From assembly GCA_900554545.1 (NCBI GenBank), contig USHW01000059.1, forward strand, positions 1 through 12,899: 12,899 nucleotides of DNA, in the 5' to 3' direction. Below are positions 5,684-12,828 of this stretch, in pieces. Within the stretch, counting starts at the first letter, position 1, and each line of letters begins with the position of its first letter. Position numbers and translations under genes: made by a program. The notes beneath the pieces are model-generated. The model made no database searches. It was not told where the DNA came from and saw nothing but the letters and a program-made list of their open reading frames with translations. The DNA is from an uncultured Prevotella sp. (GTDB lineage Bacteria > Bacteroidota > Bacteroidia > Bacteroidales > Bacteroidaceae).

Positions 5684-6955
5684 TCATTGCCCGGTGGCGT
5701 TCAGGTATTCACGCTTCTTTATCTGGTAGCCGGCGTATGCCTCGACGTATGCCGAGCGGCTGTTCTGGTAAAGCGTCTGCGCCTCAAGCAGGTCGCTCAT
5801 CGTGGCCGTTCCGGCGCGGTAGTAGTCGTCGTGCAGGCGCAGGTTTTCCTCTGCCTGTCCGATTGATTCAAGCGCGATGCCGATTTGCCGGTAAGCGTCG
5901 TTCATGTCGTTCCACTTGTTCTCCATGTTTATTACCAGCAGCTGGCTGTTGTCCTGAAGGGTGTTCTCGGCGTTGCGCACGGCCAGTTTCTTCCTTTTCA
6001 TGTCGTGAGAGCCGCCCCACCAGCCCGACAGCGGTATGCTTACCGTGGCGAAGCCTACCCACGAACGTTGGCTTTTGTCAAGGAAGTCGTTGTAGAGGTA
6101 ACCGCCGCCGATTGCCACTGAGGGCAGGTTTTCGCCCAATGACAGCTTGTATTGCAGCCTGTTGGCCTTCACGTTCTGCTCCATCAGGGCGTATTCGGCG
6201 GTGTTAGCCAGTGCTGCCGACGGTTCGGCGTATAGCACCATGGGCGATTCGGGCAGTCCGCCGCTCATGTCGGCCGCCACGTCTATGCTGTCGCCGGAGT
6301 GCCCGGTGTACTGTGCCAGCAGCCGCTTGGCCGTTGTCAGCGCGTTTTCAAGCGTTATGCGGCTGCTCCGTGTCTCGTTCTTGCGCAGGCTGACCTGCAG
6401 CAGGTCGTTCCTGTCTGTCACTCCGGCGGCCACTGCGGCGTCGGCGTCCTTGGTGAACTTGTCAAGCTGCCGCTCCACGGCTTCCACCGTTTTCAGCTTT
6501 TCTTTCAGCATGGCCACCTGCCAGAAGTAAGTCTCGGCGGTAAGCACCACCTCGTCTTGCGACATGCGCCGTTGCAGTCGGCTCGTCTGCACGCCCACTT
6601 CGGCCAGTTTGTTGGAGTTCAGTATTCGGCCGCCTGCGAACAAGGGCATCTGCGCCGATATGCTTCCCGATATTCCGTTTTTGAGCATCCCAAGCTCCAT
6701 TCCACCGCCCATGTTCATCTGTATAAGCTCGTCGTCGGCCATGAAGCCCATGCCCATGGCGCTTACGGTGGGGAAATACTTAGTGAAGGCCTGCTTCTTG
6801 GCCTGCCGTGCGGCCTCCACGTCGTTGGCGGCGTTCTTCATCTTCACGTTATGTTGCAGCGCGTCGCTGACGCACTGATGTATTGTCATCACGCGTTGCG
6901 CCGTCATCGTTGAGGCCGCCAGCAGTGCGGCGATTGTCAATATGGTTGTTTTCAT
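5684..6955 (-). CDS. TolC-family outer-membrane efflux channel
   Basis: A 423-residue protein with an N-terminal signal peptide (cleavage near TMTA/QRV, residues 18-21) and two outer-membrane-efflux repeats. Each half shows the family pattern: AAGVTDRNDLLQV (176-188) and YRAGTATMSDLLEAQ (379-393) on the long helices, and PLFAGGRI (104-111) and PLSGWWGG (308-315) at the barrel strands. It should form the trimeric outer-membrane duct for the adjacent adaptor and RND pump. There is no lipobox cysteine, so it is TolC-like and not an OprM-type lipoprotein. The ATG at 6955-6953 directly begins the signal peptide. It is the last gene of the operon, 205 bases after the pump, with a MITE-like element between them. 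Length is normal and no damage is seen. Confidence 0.93.
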   Translation of the reverse strand: MKTTILTIAALLAASTMTAQRVMTIHQCVSDALQHNVKMKNAANDVEAARQAKKQAFTKYFPTVSAMGMGFMADDELIQMNMGGGMELGMLKNGISGSISAQMPLFAGGRILNSNKLAEVGVQTSRLQRRMSQDEVVLTAETYFWQVAMLKEKLKTVEAVERQLDKFTKDADAAVAAGVTDRNDLLQVSLRKNETRSSRITLENALTTAKRLLAQYTGHSGDSIDVAADMSGGLPESPMVLYAEPSAALANTAEYALMEQNVKANRLQYKLSLGENLPSVAIGGGYLYNDFLDKSQRSWVGFATVSIPLSGWWGGSHDMKRKKLAVRNAENTLQDNSQLLVINMENKWNDMNDAYRQIGIALESIGQAEENLRLHDDYYRAGTATMSDLLEAQTLYQNSRSAYVEAYAGYQIKKREYLNATGQ

Positions 6956-7002
6956 CGCAAAAGCATATATGTTAAGATTAATGATTTCCGCTAACTGCCA
7001 AC

Positions 7003-7116
7003 TGTAGGGACATAATTCATTATGTCCGAACGTTCTGTAAGAACGTATTTCGTTGACATTGCTGCGTAGATACGCCTCTAACGTGGCGTGCGGACATAAT
7101 GAATTATGTCCCTACA
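7003..7116. mobile_element. 114-bp MITE-like element with 26-bp terminal inverted repeats
   Basis: Perfect 26-bp inverted termini lie at 7003-7028 and 7091-7116, each beginning TGTAGGGACATAAT and each containing its own palindrome (GGACATAAT-N2-ATTATGTCC). The interior holds two more hairpins: ACGTTCT-GTA-AGAACGT at 7030-7046 and GCGTA-GA-TACGC at 7064-7075. There is no ORF. The plan fits a non-autonomous miniature element moved by a transposase elsewhere, or a structured intergenic RNA; no target-site duplication is obvious. It lies in the pump-channel gap of the efflux operon and would be transcribed with it. Confidence 0.75.
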
Positions 7117-7160
7117 AGGGGTGTTGGCTAAATGCGGACATTTATAGTAAGATTATATTT

Positions 7161-10100
7161 TTATTCGTTTTCTATGGCTTCAACTCTCTTCCTGCGCTCC
7201 GTCGTACCACGGAATATCAGCAGGTAGGCGGCCGGCAGCACGGTGAGGATGAACAGCATGGTTATCAGTGTGCCGTAACATATCACCGTACCCATGGGCA
7301 TCCACAGGCCGCTTCCTCCCAAAATCATCGGTATCACGCCCATCGACGCTGCGGCGGAGGTGAGGAATATGGGGCGCATTCGGCGCTGTGCCGAGTGGTA
7401 GATGGCCTCTTCGGCGTGCATGCCTTCCGTTGCGCGCAGCTCCTCTGCATAGTCGAACATTATTATTCCGTTGCGCACGAGGATGCCCATGAGGCTCACC
7501 ACGCCCAAGATACACGTTATGCTGAGGTCTACGCCTTGGATTAATATGCCGGCGGCGGTGCCGAACAGGCATAACAGCAGACTCGCGAAGATGAGCGCGG
7601 CGATGCTGATTTTGCGGAAGTGGAACAGCAGTATGAAGAAGATTATCACCGCCGCGATGGCTAATCCGCCAATGATTGAGGGCATCTTTTCAACGCTCTG
7701 CTCCTCTTCTCCGCCGTAGCTGACGGTTATTCCGGCCGGAATGTTCATCTTATTGACGAGTTCTTTCACCTCTTTGGTAACGTCCATGGCGTTTGTTCCG
7801 CGTGTGATGTCGCTCTCAACGGTCACCGTGTACACGCCGTTGCGCCGCACAATCTGTCCGTCTTTCCATGCAGGGCGCACGTCGGCAACCTGCCTCAGCG
7901 GCACGGTAGCCAGTCCTCCGGCGGCCGGTATGCGTTCGTCGGCCACGTCGGTGTTGGTAGCACGCTCTGCCTTTGTGCCTTTCAGCACCACTGGGATGTC
8001 GTCGTCGCCTTCCCATACGGTGGCCACTGTCGTGCCGCTTCCGTAGCGCATGGCGAGCGTAGACTCAACTGTCAGGTTGCTTACGCCGAGGCGCGACGCC
8101 TCGTCTTCTTTCAATATGATGTCTCCCGAGGCCAGAGGCTCGTTGCAGTCGGTGTGAACCTGCGTCAGTTCGGGTATCTTTTTCATCTCGTCACGCAGCT
8201 TCTCGGCCTGCGCCTTCAGTGCTCCGAAGTCCTCGCCGCTGAGCCTTACCTCGACGGGATATACCGCCTCGCTGTAGCTGAGCTGCTTGAACCTTACTCG
8301 TGCGCCGGGAAAATAGTCGCCGTATTTCGGCATGTATTCGTCCAAAAGTTCCTCGGTAGCCTCAATGCCGGTGGTATTCACTATGAACTGTGCATAGTCC
8401 GTGCCGGCTATTTGCGGAGCGTATGCCGTGTGGAAGCGCGGCGATGCGCAGCCCTTGAACGACGTTACGGACACCACGCGGCTGTCTTTGCGCAGCATGT
8501 CCGCCAAGCTGTCGGCCACTTCCGCCGTGCGTTTTACAGACGTTCCGGTAGGAGTGTATATCTCGACGGCAAACTGGTTGCGGTCGGCTGCCGGCATAAG
8601 CTTCTGCGGAACGTGGCCCATCATCACCACGCCTGCCGCTATCGACACCACGCCGAGGCCTACCGTGACCTTGGGATGTGCGAAGCAGACGTCCAAGAGC
8701 TTGTTGTACGACTTCTGGAGGACGTCCAGGAATGAGAACGGTTTGCTGCCGTCGGCCTTCGTCTTGCCTTCCATCGGCTTGCGGATGAACCAGAACTGCA
8801 TGAACGGAACAAGCAACGTAGCCACCAAGAGTGAAACCATCAGCACGATGGTGACGCCCCATGGAAACATCACAATGAAGTCTTTGAACATTCCCGTAAG
8901 CGTTATGAGGAACGGGAAGAACGTCACCGTGATGGCAAGAGTGGCCGAGAAGATGGACTTGAAGAAGTGGGTTGTGCTCTGTATTGAGGCGTGCCAGCGC
9001 GATTCTCCCGTGCCCAGAAGCTCCAGGTAGTTGTCGATGATGACGATGGAGTTGTCCACTATCATTCCGAGCGACATTATCAGCACCGCGAGAGTTACCG
9101 TGTTAAGCTCTATTCCGAACGCATTGAACAGTCCGAGCGATATGAATATCGTTATAGGAATTGTCGATGCGGCGACGAGAGCCACCCTCATGGGCAGCAG
9201 GAGCATGACGACGATTACCACGGCGACGATTGCTATGAGCAGCTCTTCAAGGAAGTTGGCCACGCTGTCGCCAACAACCTTGCTCTGGTCGGTGATGCGG
9301 TAGATGCTGACATCTGCCGGAAGGGTCTTCTGGAAGCCTGCCATCACCTTGTCGATGTCGTCGCCCATCTTGACGATGTTCTGTCCTTTCTTCATCTCTA
9401 CGCTAAGAAGTATGCACTTGGTGCCGTTGTTCGTGATGTACGAATCAGGCTCGGGATACTCCCGGCGCACGTCGGCAACGTCCTTCAGGCGTATGTTGTT
9501 GCCGTCGGGAGTTGCGAAGACAATCATCTGCTGGATGTCATATACCGAGTTGAGCGACTTCTCCACATAGAGCGGCTGCACGTAGCCGTCGGTCTTTACG
9601 CGGCCTCCGGTAGTGGTGAAGCCCTTTTGCATGAGGGTGAGCATGAGCGTCTTGTCGCTCAGTCCGTAGTGGCTCAGGCGCTCGTTGTCAAGATATACGG
9701 CTATCTGTTCTTTCTGCATGCCGCTTACTGTCATGCGTCCTACGCTCTCGATGCGGCGCAGGCTGTCTTGCAGACAGTCCATATAGTCCTCAAGTTCGCG
9801 GTAAGTCTTGTCCTTGCTCTCCATCGTTATGAGCAGGGCTGAGGTGTCTCCGAAGTCGTCCATCACCTTGATGGCGAGCACGTTGCCCGGCAGTTGCGCC
9901 TTGAAGTCGGCCACGCCGTGCTTGAACTTGCTCCAGAACTCGTCCTTGTTGTTCACGTCGTCGTTGAGTTCCACCTGTATGTAGGTTATTCCGTCGCGGC
10001 TTTTCGAGAAGGTCTTGGCCTTCTTCACCTCTTTGTAAGTGAAGATGTAGTTCTCCAATGGCTTGGTTACCTGCTCGGCCATCTCGTCCGACGGCACGCC

Positions 10101-10271
10101 GGGGGCTACCGCCACGACGATGCCCTGGCGCACGGTGAAGTCGGGATACTCGTTTTTCCTCATGCCCGGCAGGCTGTATATGCCGAAGGCTACGAGGCAG
10201 CTGAATATGAGGATGACTATCTGCCGGTAGTGCATCGCCCATTCTACGAAGTTGCGTTTGCCTGTTTTCAT
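7161..10271 (-). CDS. RND-family efflux pump, inner-membrane subunit
   Basis: A 1036-residue RND transporter of normal length. It has the canonical plan: one N-terminal helix (about 17-37), a large periplasmic domain, helices TM2-TM6 (about 340-490), a second periplasmic domain and TM8-TM12 (about 865-1022). It drives export of drugs or other amphiphiles using the proton gradient, with the adaptor and TolC-like partners encoded on either side. In TM4 the motif is MIVDNSIVIIDN: Asp406 matches AcrB Asp407, but the AcrB Asp408 position is Asn407. In TM10 GILVRNGIIMFDY places Arg933 at the AcrB Lys940 position. The start at ATG 10271-10269 (MKTGKRNFVEWAMHYRQIV) is preferred; an in-frame ATG at 10343 would add 24 residues read from repeat DNA. 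The substrate is unknown. Confidence 0.95.
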   Translation of the reverse strand: MKTGKRNFVEWAMHYRQIVILIFSCLVAFGIYSLPGMRKNEYPDFTVRQGIVVAVAPGVPSDEMAEQVTKPLENYIFTYKEVKKAKTFSKSRDGITYIQVELNDDVNNKDEFWSKFKHGVADFKAQLPGNVLAIKVMDDFGDTSALLITMESKDKTYRELEDYMDCLQDSLRRIESVGRMTVSGMQKEQIAVYLDNERLSHYGLSDKTLMLTLMQKGFTTTGGRVKTDGYVQPLYVEKSLNSVYDIQQMIVFATPDGNNIRLKDVADVRREYPEPDSYITNNGTKCILLSVEMKKGQNIVKMGDDIDKVMAGFQKTLPADVSIYRITDQSKVVGDSVANFLEELLIAIVAVVIVVMLLLPMRVALVAASTIPITIFISLGLFNAFGIELNTVTLAVLIMSLGMIVDNSIVIIDNYLELLGTGESRWHASIQSTTHFFKSIFSATLAITVTFFPFLITLTGMFKDFIVMFPWGVTIVLMVSLLVATLLVPFMQFWFIRKPMEGKTKADGSKPFSFLDVLQKSYNKLLDVCFAHPKVTVGLGVVSIAAGVVMMGHVPQKLMPAADRNQFAVEIYTPTGTSVKRTAEVADSLADMLRKDSRVVSVTSFKGCASPRFHTAYAPQIAGTDYAQFIVNTTGIEATEELLDEYMPKYGDYFPGARVRFKQLSYSEAVYPVEVRLSGEDFGALKAQAEKLRDEMKKIPELTQVHTDCNEPLASGDIILKEDEASRLGVSNLTVESTLAMRYGSGTTVATVWEGDDDIPVVLKGTKAERATNTDVADERIPAAGGLATVPLRQVADVRPAWKDGQIVRRNGVYTVTVESDITRGTNAMDVTKEVKELVNKMNIPAGITVSYGGEEEQSVEKMPSIIGGLAIAAVIIFFILLFHFRKISIAALIFASLLLCLFGTAAGILIQGVDLSITCILGVVSLMGILVRNGIIMFDYAEELRATEGMHAEEAIYHSAQRRMRPIFLTSAAASMGVIPMILGGSGLWMPMGTVICYGTLITMLFILTVLPAAYLLIFRGTTERRKRVEAIENE

Positions 10272-10288
10272 TGTTTTGTTTTTTAGTT

Positions 10289-10383
10289 GACAAGTGACGA
10301 GATACGAGTTGACAAGGTGGTTTGACTTGCCGCTTGTCTGCACGTCCCTTGTCCCTTGTTGACTCGTCTACTTGTTACTTGTC
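10289..10383. repeat. Degenerate GACAAG repeat forming an imperfect inverted pair
   Basis: The 122-base gap between the adaptor stop and the pump start is nearly filled by variants of (A)ACAAG at spacings of about 7-8 bases. The block at 10289-10316 is an imperfect reverse complement of 10355-10383. It could fold in the efflux mRNA between the two genes and tune expression of the pump relative to the adaptor, but it also looks like a dispersed intergenic repeat. Confidence 0.6.
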
Positions 10384-10393
10384 TGCTTGAAAA

Positions 10394-11419
10394 TCAGAAT
10401 TCCACCATCATTCCTTCGCTTACTTTCTGCGCTCCGGCGGTTATCACAAGGTCGCCGTCGGCCAGTCCGCTCGTGACCGTTACGCCGTTGGCGGTGAAAT
10501 CGCCGCAGGTTACGATGCGCTTCACGGCCTTTCCGCCTACGGCGAGCCATACAAACTCGTTGTTGTTTTCGTCAACCTGCACTATGTGGGCGGGCAGCAC
10601 GCACGTCTGCCGCGTGTTGCCGCCGTCCAGCGTCACGTCGGCCACCATGCCGGGCAGCAGCTTCCGCCCTGCGCCGGGCAGGCTGATTTTCACCTCGTAT
10701 GAGCGCGACAGCGGGTCGGCGGCCACGCCTTTCTCCGTAACCGTGCCCTGCATGGCGGCTCCGCCGAGTGCGTTTATGGTGACGGTGGCCTTCTGTCCCA
10801 TGGCGATTTGCGCCATTTCGTTCTCGGGAACTGATATTTTAACCTTCATGCGGCCTACCGACACGAGCTTGGCCACCTGCGTTCCGGCGGAGACGTTCTG
10901 TCCCTTTTCGGCGAATTTCCTTGATATTACGCCGCTGAAGGGGGCGTACAGCCGGCAGTCGCGCAGCTGGCGTGCCGCCACCTGTTCGGCTGCGCGTGCG
11001 CGCTGCAGCGCTGTTTGCGCCTCTACCCACTTTATTTCGGGCAGGCTTCCCTTGCCGTGCAGCTCCTCCATGCGTTTGTATGCGTCTTCGGCCTGCTCCA
11101 GCGCGGCGCGTGCGGCGGCGTGGTTGTGGGTAAGCTGTTCGGCGTCGAGCGTGGCTATGAGCTGTCCTTTGGCCACGCGGTCGCCCTCGTTTACGAGTAC
11201 GCGGCTTACAGTGCCGGCTACGGCGAAGCTCAGCAGCGAGCCGTTCTCTTCCTCAACAGTGCCCGAATAGCTGGTGGTATGCGCCGCGGCGGCGGTCTTC
11301 ACCTGCGTTGTTTCCACTTTCACGGCCTTGCGTCCTGCGTCCCGGCCTTCGTCTTTCGTGCCGCACGCCGTGAGCATTACAGCTGCCAGCGCCAGCGTCA
11401 ATGATTTGTAATACTTCAT
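10394..11419 (-). CDS. RND efflux periplasmic adaptor lipoprotein (membrane fusion protein)
   Basis: A 341-residue membrane-fusion protein that bridges the RND pump and the outer-membrane channel. Domains in order: lipoprotein signal with lipobox LTAC (Cys19), first lipoyl half (62-92, GTVSRVLVNEGDRVAKGQLIATLD), a short alpha-hairpin (about 93-153), second lipoyl half (157-187, LYAPFSGVISRKFAEKGQNVSAGTQV), beta-barrel (190-265) and membrane-proximal domain (266-341). The start at 11419 is set by the signal peptide MKYYKSLTLALAAVMLTAC. The open frame runs 79 codons further upstream, but that extension is read through the promoter and the 22-bp repeats and is not real. It is the first gene of the leftward operon, with a -7 box 30 bases upstream of the ATG. 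Confidence 0.94.
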   Translation of the reverse strand: MKYYKSLTLALAAVMLTACGTKDEGRDAGRKAVKVETTQVKTAAAAHTTSYSGTVEEENGSLLSFAVAGTVSRVLVNEGDRVAKGQLIATLDAEQLTHNHAAARAALEQAEDAYKRMEELHGKGSLPEIKWVEAQTALQRARAAEQVAARQLRDCRLYAPFSGVISRKFAEKGQNVSAGTQVAKLVSVGRMKVKISVPENEMAQIAMGQKATVTINALGGAAMQGTVTEKGVAADPLSRSYEVKISLPGAGRKLLPGMVADVTLDGGNTRQTCVLPAHIVQVDENNNEFVWLAVGGKAVKRIVTCGDFTANGVTVTSGLADGDLVITAGAQKVSEGMMVEF

Positions 11420-11448
11420 GTTTGTGTCCTTTTGTTTGAATTTTGCCG

Positions 11449-11456
11449 CAAAATTA
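11449..11456 (-). promoter_or_regulatory. Likely -7 box of the efflux operon promoter
   Basis: Read leftward, TAATTTTG matches the Bacteroidota -7 consensus TAnnTTTG exactly. Transcription would start near 11442, giving a short leader of about 22 bases before the adaptor ATG. No TTTG is found at the usual -33 spacing, which would fit a promoter that needs an activator such as the divergent AraC-type protein (inference). Confidence 0.5.
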
Positions 11457-11498
11457 TATCCTTTTTCGCTTTCCCCGTGTTCCTGAAAAGCAGCGTTA

Positions 11499-11534
11499 AT
11501 GTTCTGTTTTGGAACGAAGGGAAAAGCAGAACAT
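11499..11534. promoter_or_regulatory. Inverted repeat upstream of the efflux promoter, possible operator
   Basis: ATGTTCTG (11499-11506) and CAGAACAT (11527-11534) are perfect 8-bp arms, extended by TTTT (11507-11510) and AAAA (11522-11525) with one bulged base. It is centred about 64 bases upstream of the -7 box, a position used by activators. It differs in sequence from the half-sites found near the regulator gene. Confidence 0.35.
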
Positions 11535-11615
11535 AGCTGTTTGCCTTTTGGACACACTGCGTCCGCATGCCGTCTGGCCGTCATGCGTGCAGCATGTCGC
11601 GACCGCTTGCCATGC

Positions 11616-11696
11616 AAAAGGCCGTCTTTTGTCTTGTGAAAGGCCACCTTTTGCACGCTGAAAGGCCATCAGTTGCACGCCAAAAGGCCGTCTTTT
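11616..11696. repeat. 22-bp phased repeat array, four units (upstream of efflux operon)
   Basis: Units start at 11616, 11638, 11660 and 11682, again exactly 22 bases apart. The cores are AAAAGGCCGTCTTTT (first and last, identical to the middle unit at 5600), GAAAGGCCACCTTTT and GAAAGGCCATCAGTT. Linkers are GTCTTGT, GCACGCT and GCACGCC. Core and linker sequence match the array at 5578-5635 in the same orientation, so both ends of the efflux operon carry this family. Confidence 0.85.
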
Positions 11697-11833
11697 GCAG
11701 GGCTGCCGCAGCCGGCTGCGCAAATGCCTGGCTTCCAGGACGTTGTGCGGCTGACTGCAAACAGCCTCGCACGGAGCGTAACGCAAGCCGCGTCCCGGTG
11801 CCGTTTCGTGTCGCACACCTTATTTATATATGT

Positions 11834-11894
11834 CTAAAAGTAATGTCTTAATTTTCTTAAATGTTACTTTTAGGAAGCGGTTTGCGACTTTTAG
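11834..11894. promoter_or_regulatory. Three ACTTTTAG half-sites, candidate regulator operator
   Basis: ACTTTTAG occurs at 11866-11873 and 11887-11894, exactly 21 bases (two helical turns) apart. Its reverse complement lies at 11834-11841, making a 10-bp perfect inverted repeat with 11864-11873. A TAATTTTC stretch (11849-11856), one mismatch from the -7 consensus, lies between the inverted copies. AraC-family proteins often bind half-sites repeated at about 21 bp, so this is a plausible autoregulatory operator. Function is inferred from spacing and place only. Confidence 0.45.
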
Positions 11895-11906
11895 ATAACG
11901 CCTTTT

Positions 11907-11932
11907 CCTGCAAAAATTCTTTTCTTTGCAGG
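11907..11932 (+). other. Leader hairpin just before the AraC gene
   Basis: CCTGCAAA (11907-11914) pairs perfectly with TTTGCAGG (11925-11932) around a 10-base loop, ending 11 bases before the ATG. With a small bulge, outer CCTTTT and AAAAGG bases could lengthen the stem. It may affect translation of the regulator. Confidence 0.4.
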
Positions 11933-11943
11933 CAAAAAAGGAT

Positions 11944-12828
11944 ATGGATATAAAGAAAGTAAGACTTGACGACTATGAAGTGCGCGAGTTTCTGACGCAC
12001 AGTAACGGCAAAATAGCCGTTGTGGACGAGCTTGGAAGCCTTGACATCAACAATGCGACCAAGTTTGAAGGCGTGTTCGTTATACTGTGCCAGGCGGGGC
12101 GGCTGACGCTCAACCTCAACGGAAAGACTTATAACGCGCATCCCAACGACGTTATAGTGTGCATGCCGGAAATCGTCACGCAGAACGTGCTTGTAAGCAC
12201 AGACTTCCGCTTCTGCAGCATGTTCGTTTCGTCCGACTATGCTTTCAATACCCTGCCTGTGCAGGCGAAGGGATGGAACGCGAGGCGGTTTTTTGAGGAA
12301 AACCCCATCATCTCGATTTCCGAAAAGGAGGCAAAAGTGTTCAGCCAGTATTGCAGGCTGATAAAATCGAAGTTCGAAGACTCCGACAACCGCAACCGCG
12401 ACAAGATAATCGACGCGCTTGTCCAGGCGTTTATCTACGACTTCGGCAACGCCCTTACCCGTAATGTGGCCTACGAGCCGCGCCCGATGTCGTCGGCCGA
12501 AGACATCTTCAACAGGTTCATCGTAATCCTTACGCAGGCTTATCCCAAGCGGCGCAGCGTGGCGTATTACGCCGACAAGCTCAACATCTCGCCCAAATAC
12601 CTTTCCGTGGTATGCAAAAAGACATGCGGCAAGAACGCCTCTAAGATAATCGACGCCTGTGTAGTGAAAGACATAGAGAACCTGCTCAAAAGTTCGCGTA
12701 AGTCGGTCAAGGAGATTTCAAACGAGCTTGAGTTTCCCAACACCTCGTTCTTCGGCCGCTATGTTAAGAAAAACCTCGGCCTCACGCCCAACGAACTGCG
12801 CCGCAAGCTCAACGGAGTGGAGGGATAG
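11944..12828 (+). CDS. AraC-family transcriptional regulator, divergent from the efflux operon
   Basis: A 294-residue protein with a cupin-like N-terminal sensing domain (about 20-105, including FEGVFVILCQAGRLTLNLNGKTY and HPNDVIVCMPE), an alpha-helical middle, and a C-terminal AraC/XylS double helix-turn-helix. HTH1 is about 204-224 (VAYYADKLNISPKYLSVVC) and HTH2 about 253-274 (VKEISNELEFPNTSFFGRYVKK), followed by GLTPNELRR. This C-terminal pattern is common in Bacteroidota AraC proteins. ATG 11944 is preferred; a TTG at 11926 would add six residues and fall in the leader hairpin. By divergent placement it may control the pump operon and itself; the ligand is unknown. Confidence 0.9.
   Translation: MDIKKVRLDDYEVREFLTHSNGKIAVVDELGSLDINNATKFEGVFVILCQAGRLTLNLNGKTYNAHPNDVIVCMPEIVTQNVLVSTDFRFCSMFVSSDYAFNTLPVQAKGWNARRFFEENPIISISEKEAKVFSQYCRLIKSKFEDSDNRNRDKIIDALVQAFIYDFGNALTRNVAYEPRPMSSAEDIFNRFIVILTQAYPKRRSVAYYADKLNISPKYLSVVCKKTCGKNASKIIDACVVKDIENLLKSSRKSVKEISNELEFPNTSFFGRYVKKNLGLTPNELRRKLNGVEG

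Larger units (their letters stand above)
11420..11943. other. Divergent control region between efflux operon and AraC regulator
   Basis: These 524 bases hold no believable gene. From left to right they contain the efflux promoter, an inverted repeat, a four-unit 22-bp array, a GC-rich stretch with a 14-bp perfect palindrome (CGCAGCCGGCTGCG, 11707-11720) and a small CCTGG-CTT-CCAGG hairpin (11727-11739), then AT-rich DNA with the regulator's likely operator sites and a leader hairpin. Open frames across it are made mostly of 22-bp repeat translation and Arg/Cys-rich low-complexity sequence. Confidence 0.75.

Noticed and set aside
5561..5866. + strand ORF of 101 codons
   Set aside because: It starts in the 22-bp array and then runs antisense into the tolC-like gene.
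7003..7116. tRNA or other cloverleaf RNA gene
   Set aside because: Although multi-stemmed, it has 26-bp terminal repeats and none of the conserved tRNA arm sequences.
8991..9842. Long antisense ORF (283 codons) opposite the RND pump
   Set aside because: It is rich in His, Tyr, Asp and Arg in a shadow pattern, and the pump frame is unambiguous.
11420..11656. N-terminal extension of the adaptor protein (79 extra codons)
   Set aside because: The extension is translated from the promoter and 22-bp repeats, and the lipoprotein signal starts exactly at 11419.
11616..11696. CRISPR array
   Set aside because: Cores of 15 bases with near-constant 7-base linkers are far too short; there are no unique spacers and no cas genes.
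11567..11851. Small + strand ORF of 94 codons
   Set aside because: It is largely a translation of the 22-bp repeats and low-complexity Arg/Cys/Ala sequence; no domain or leader supports it.
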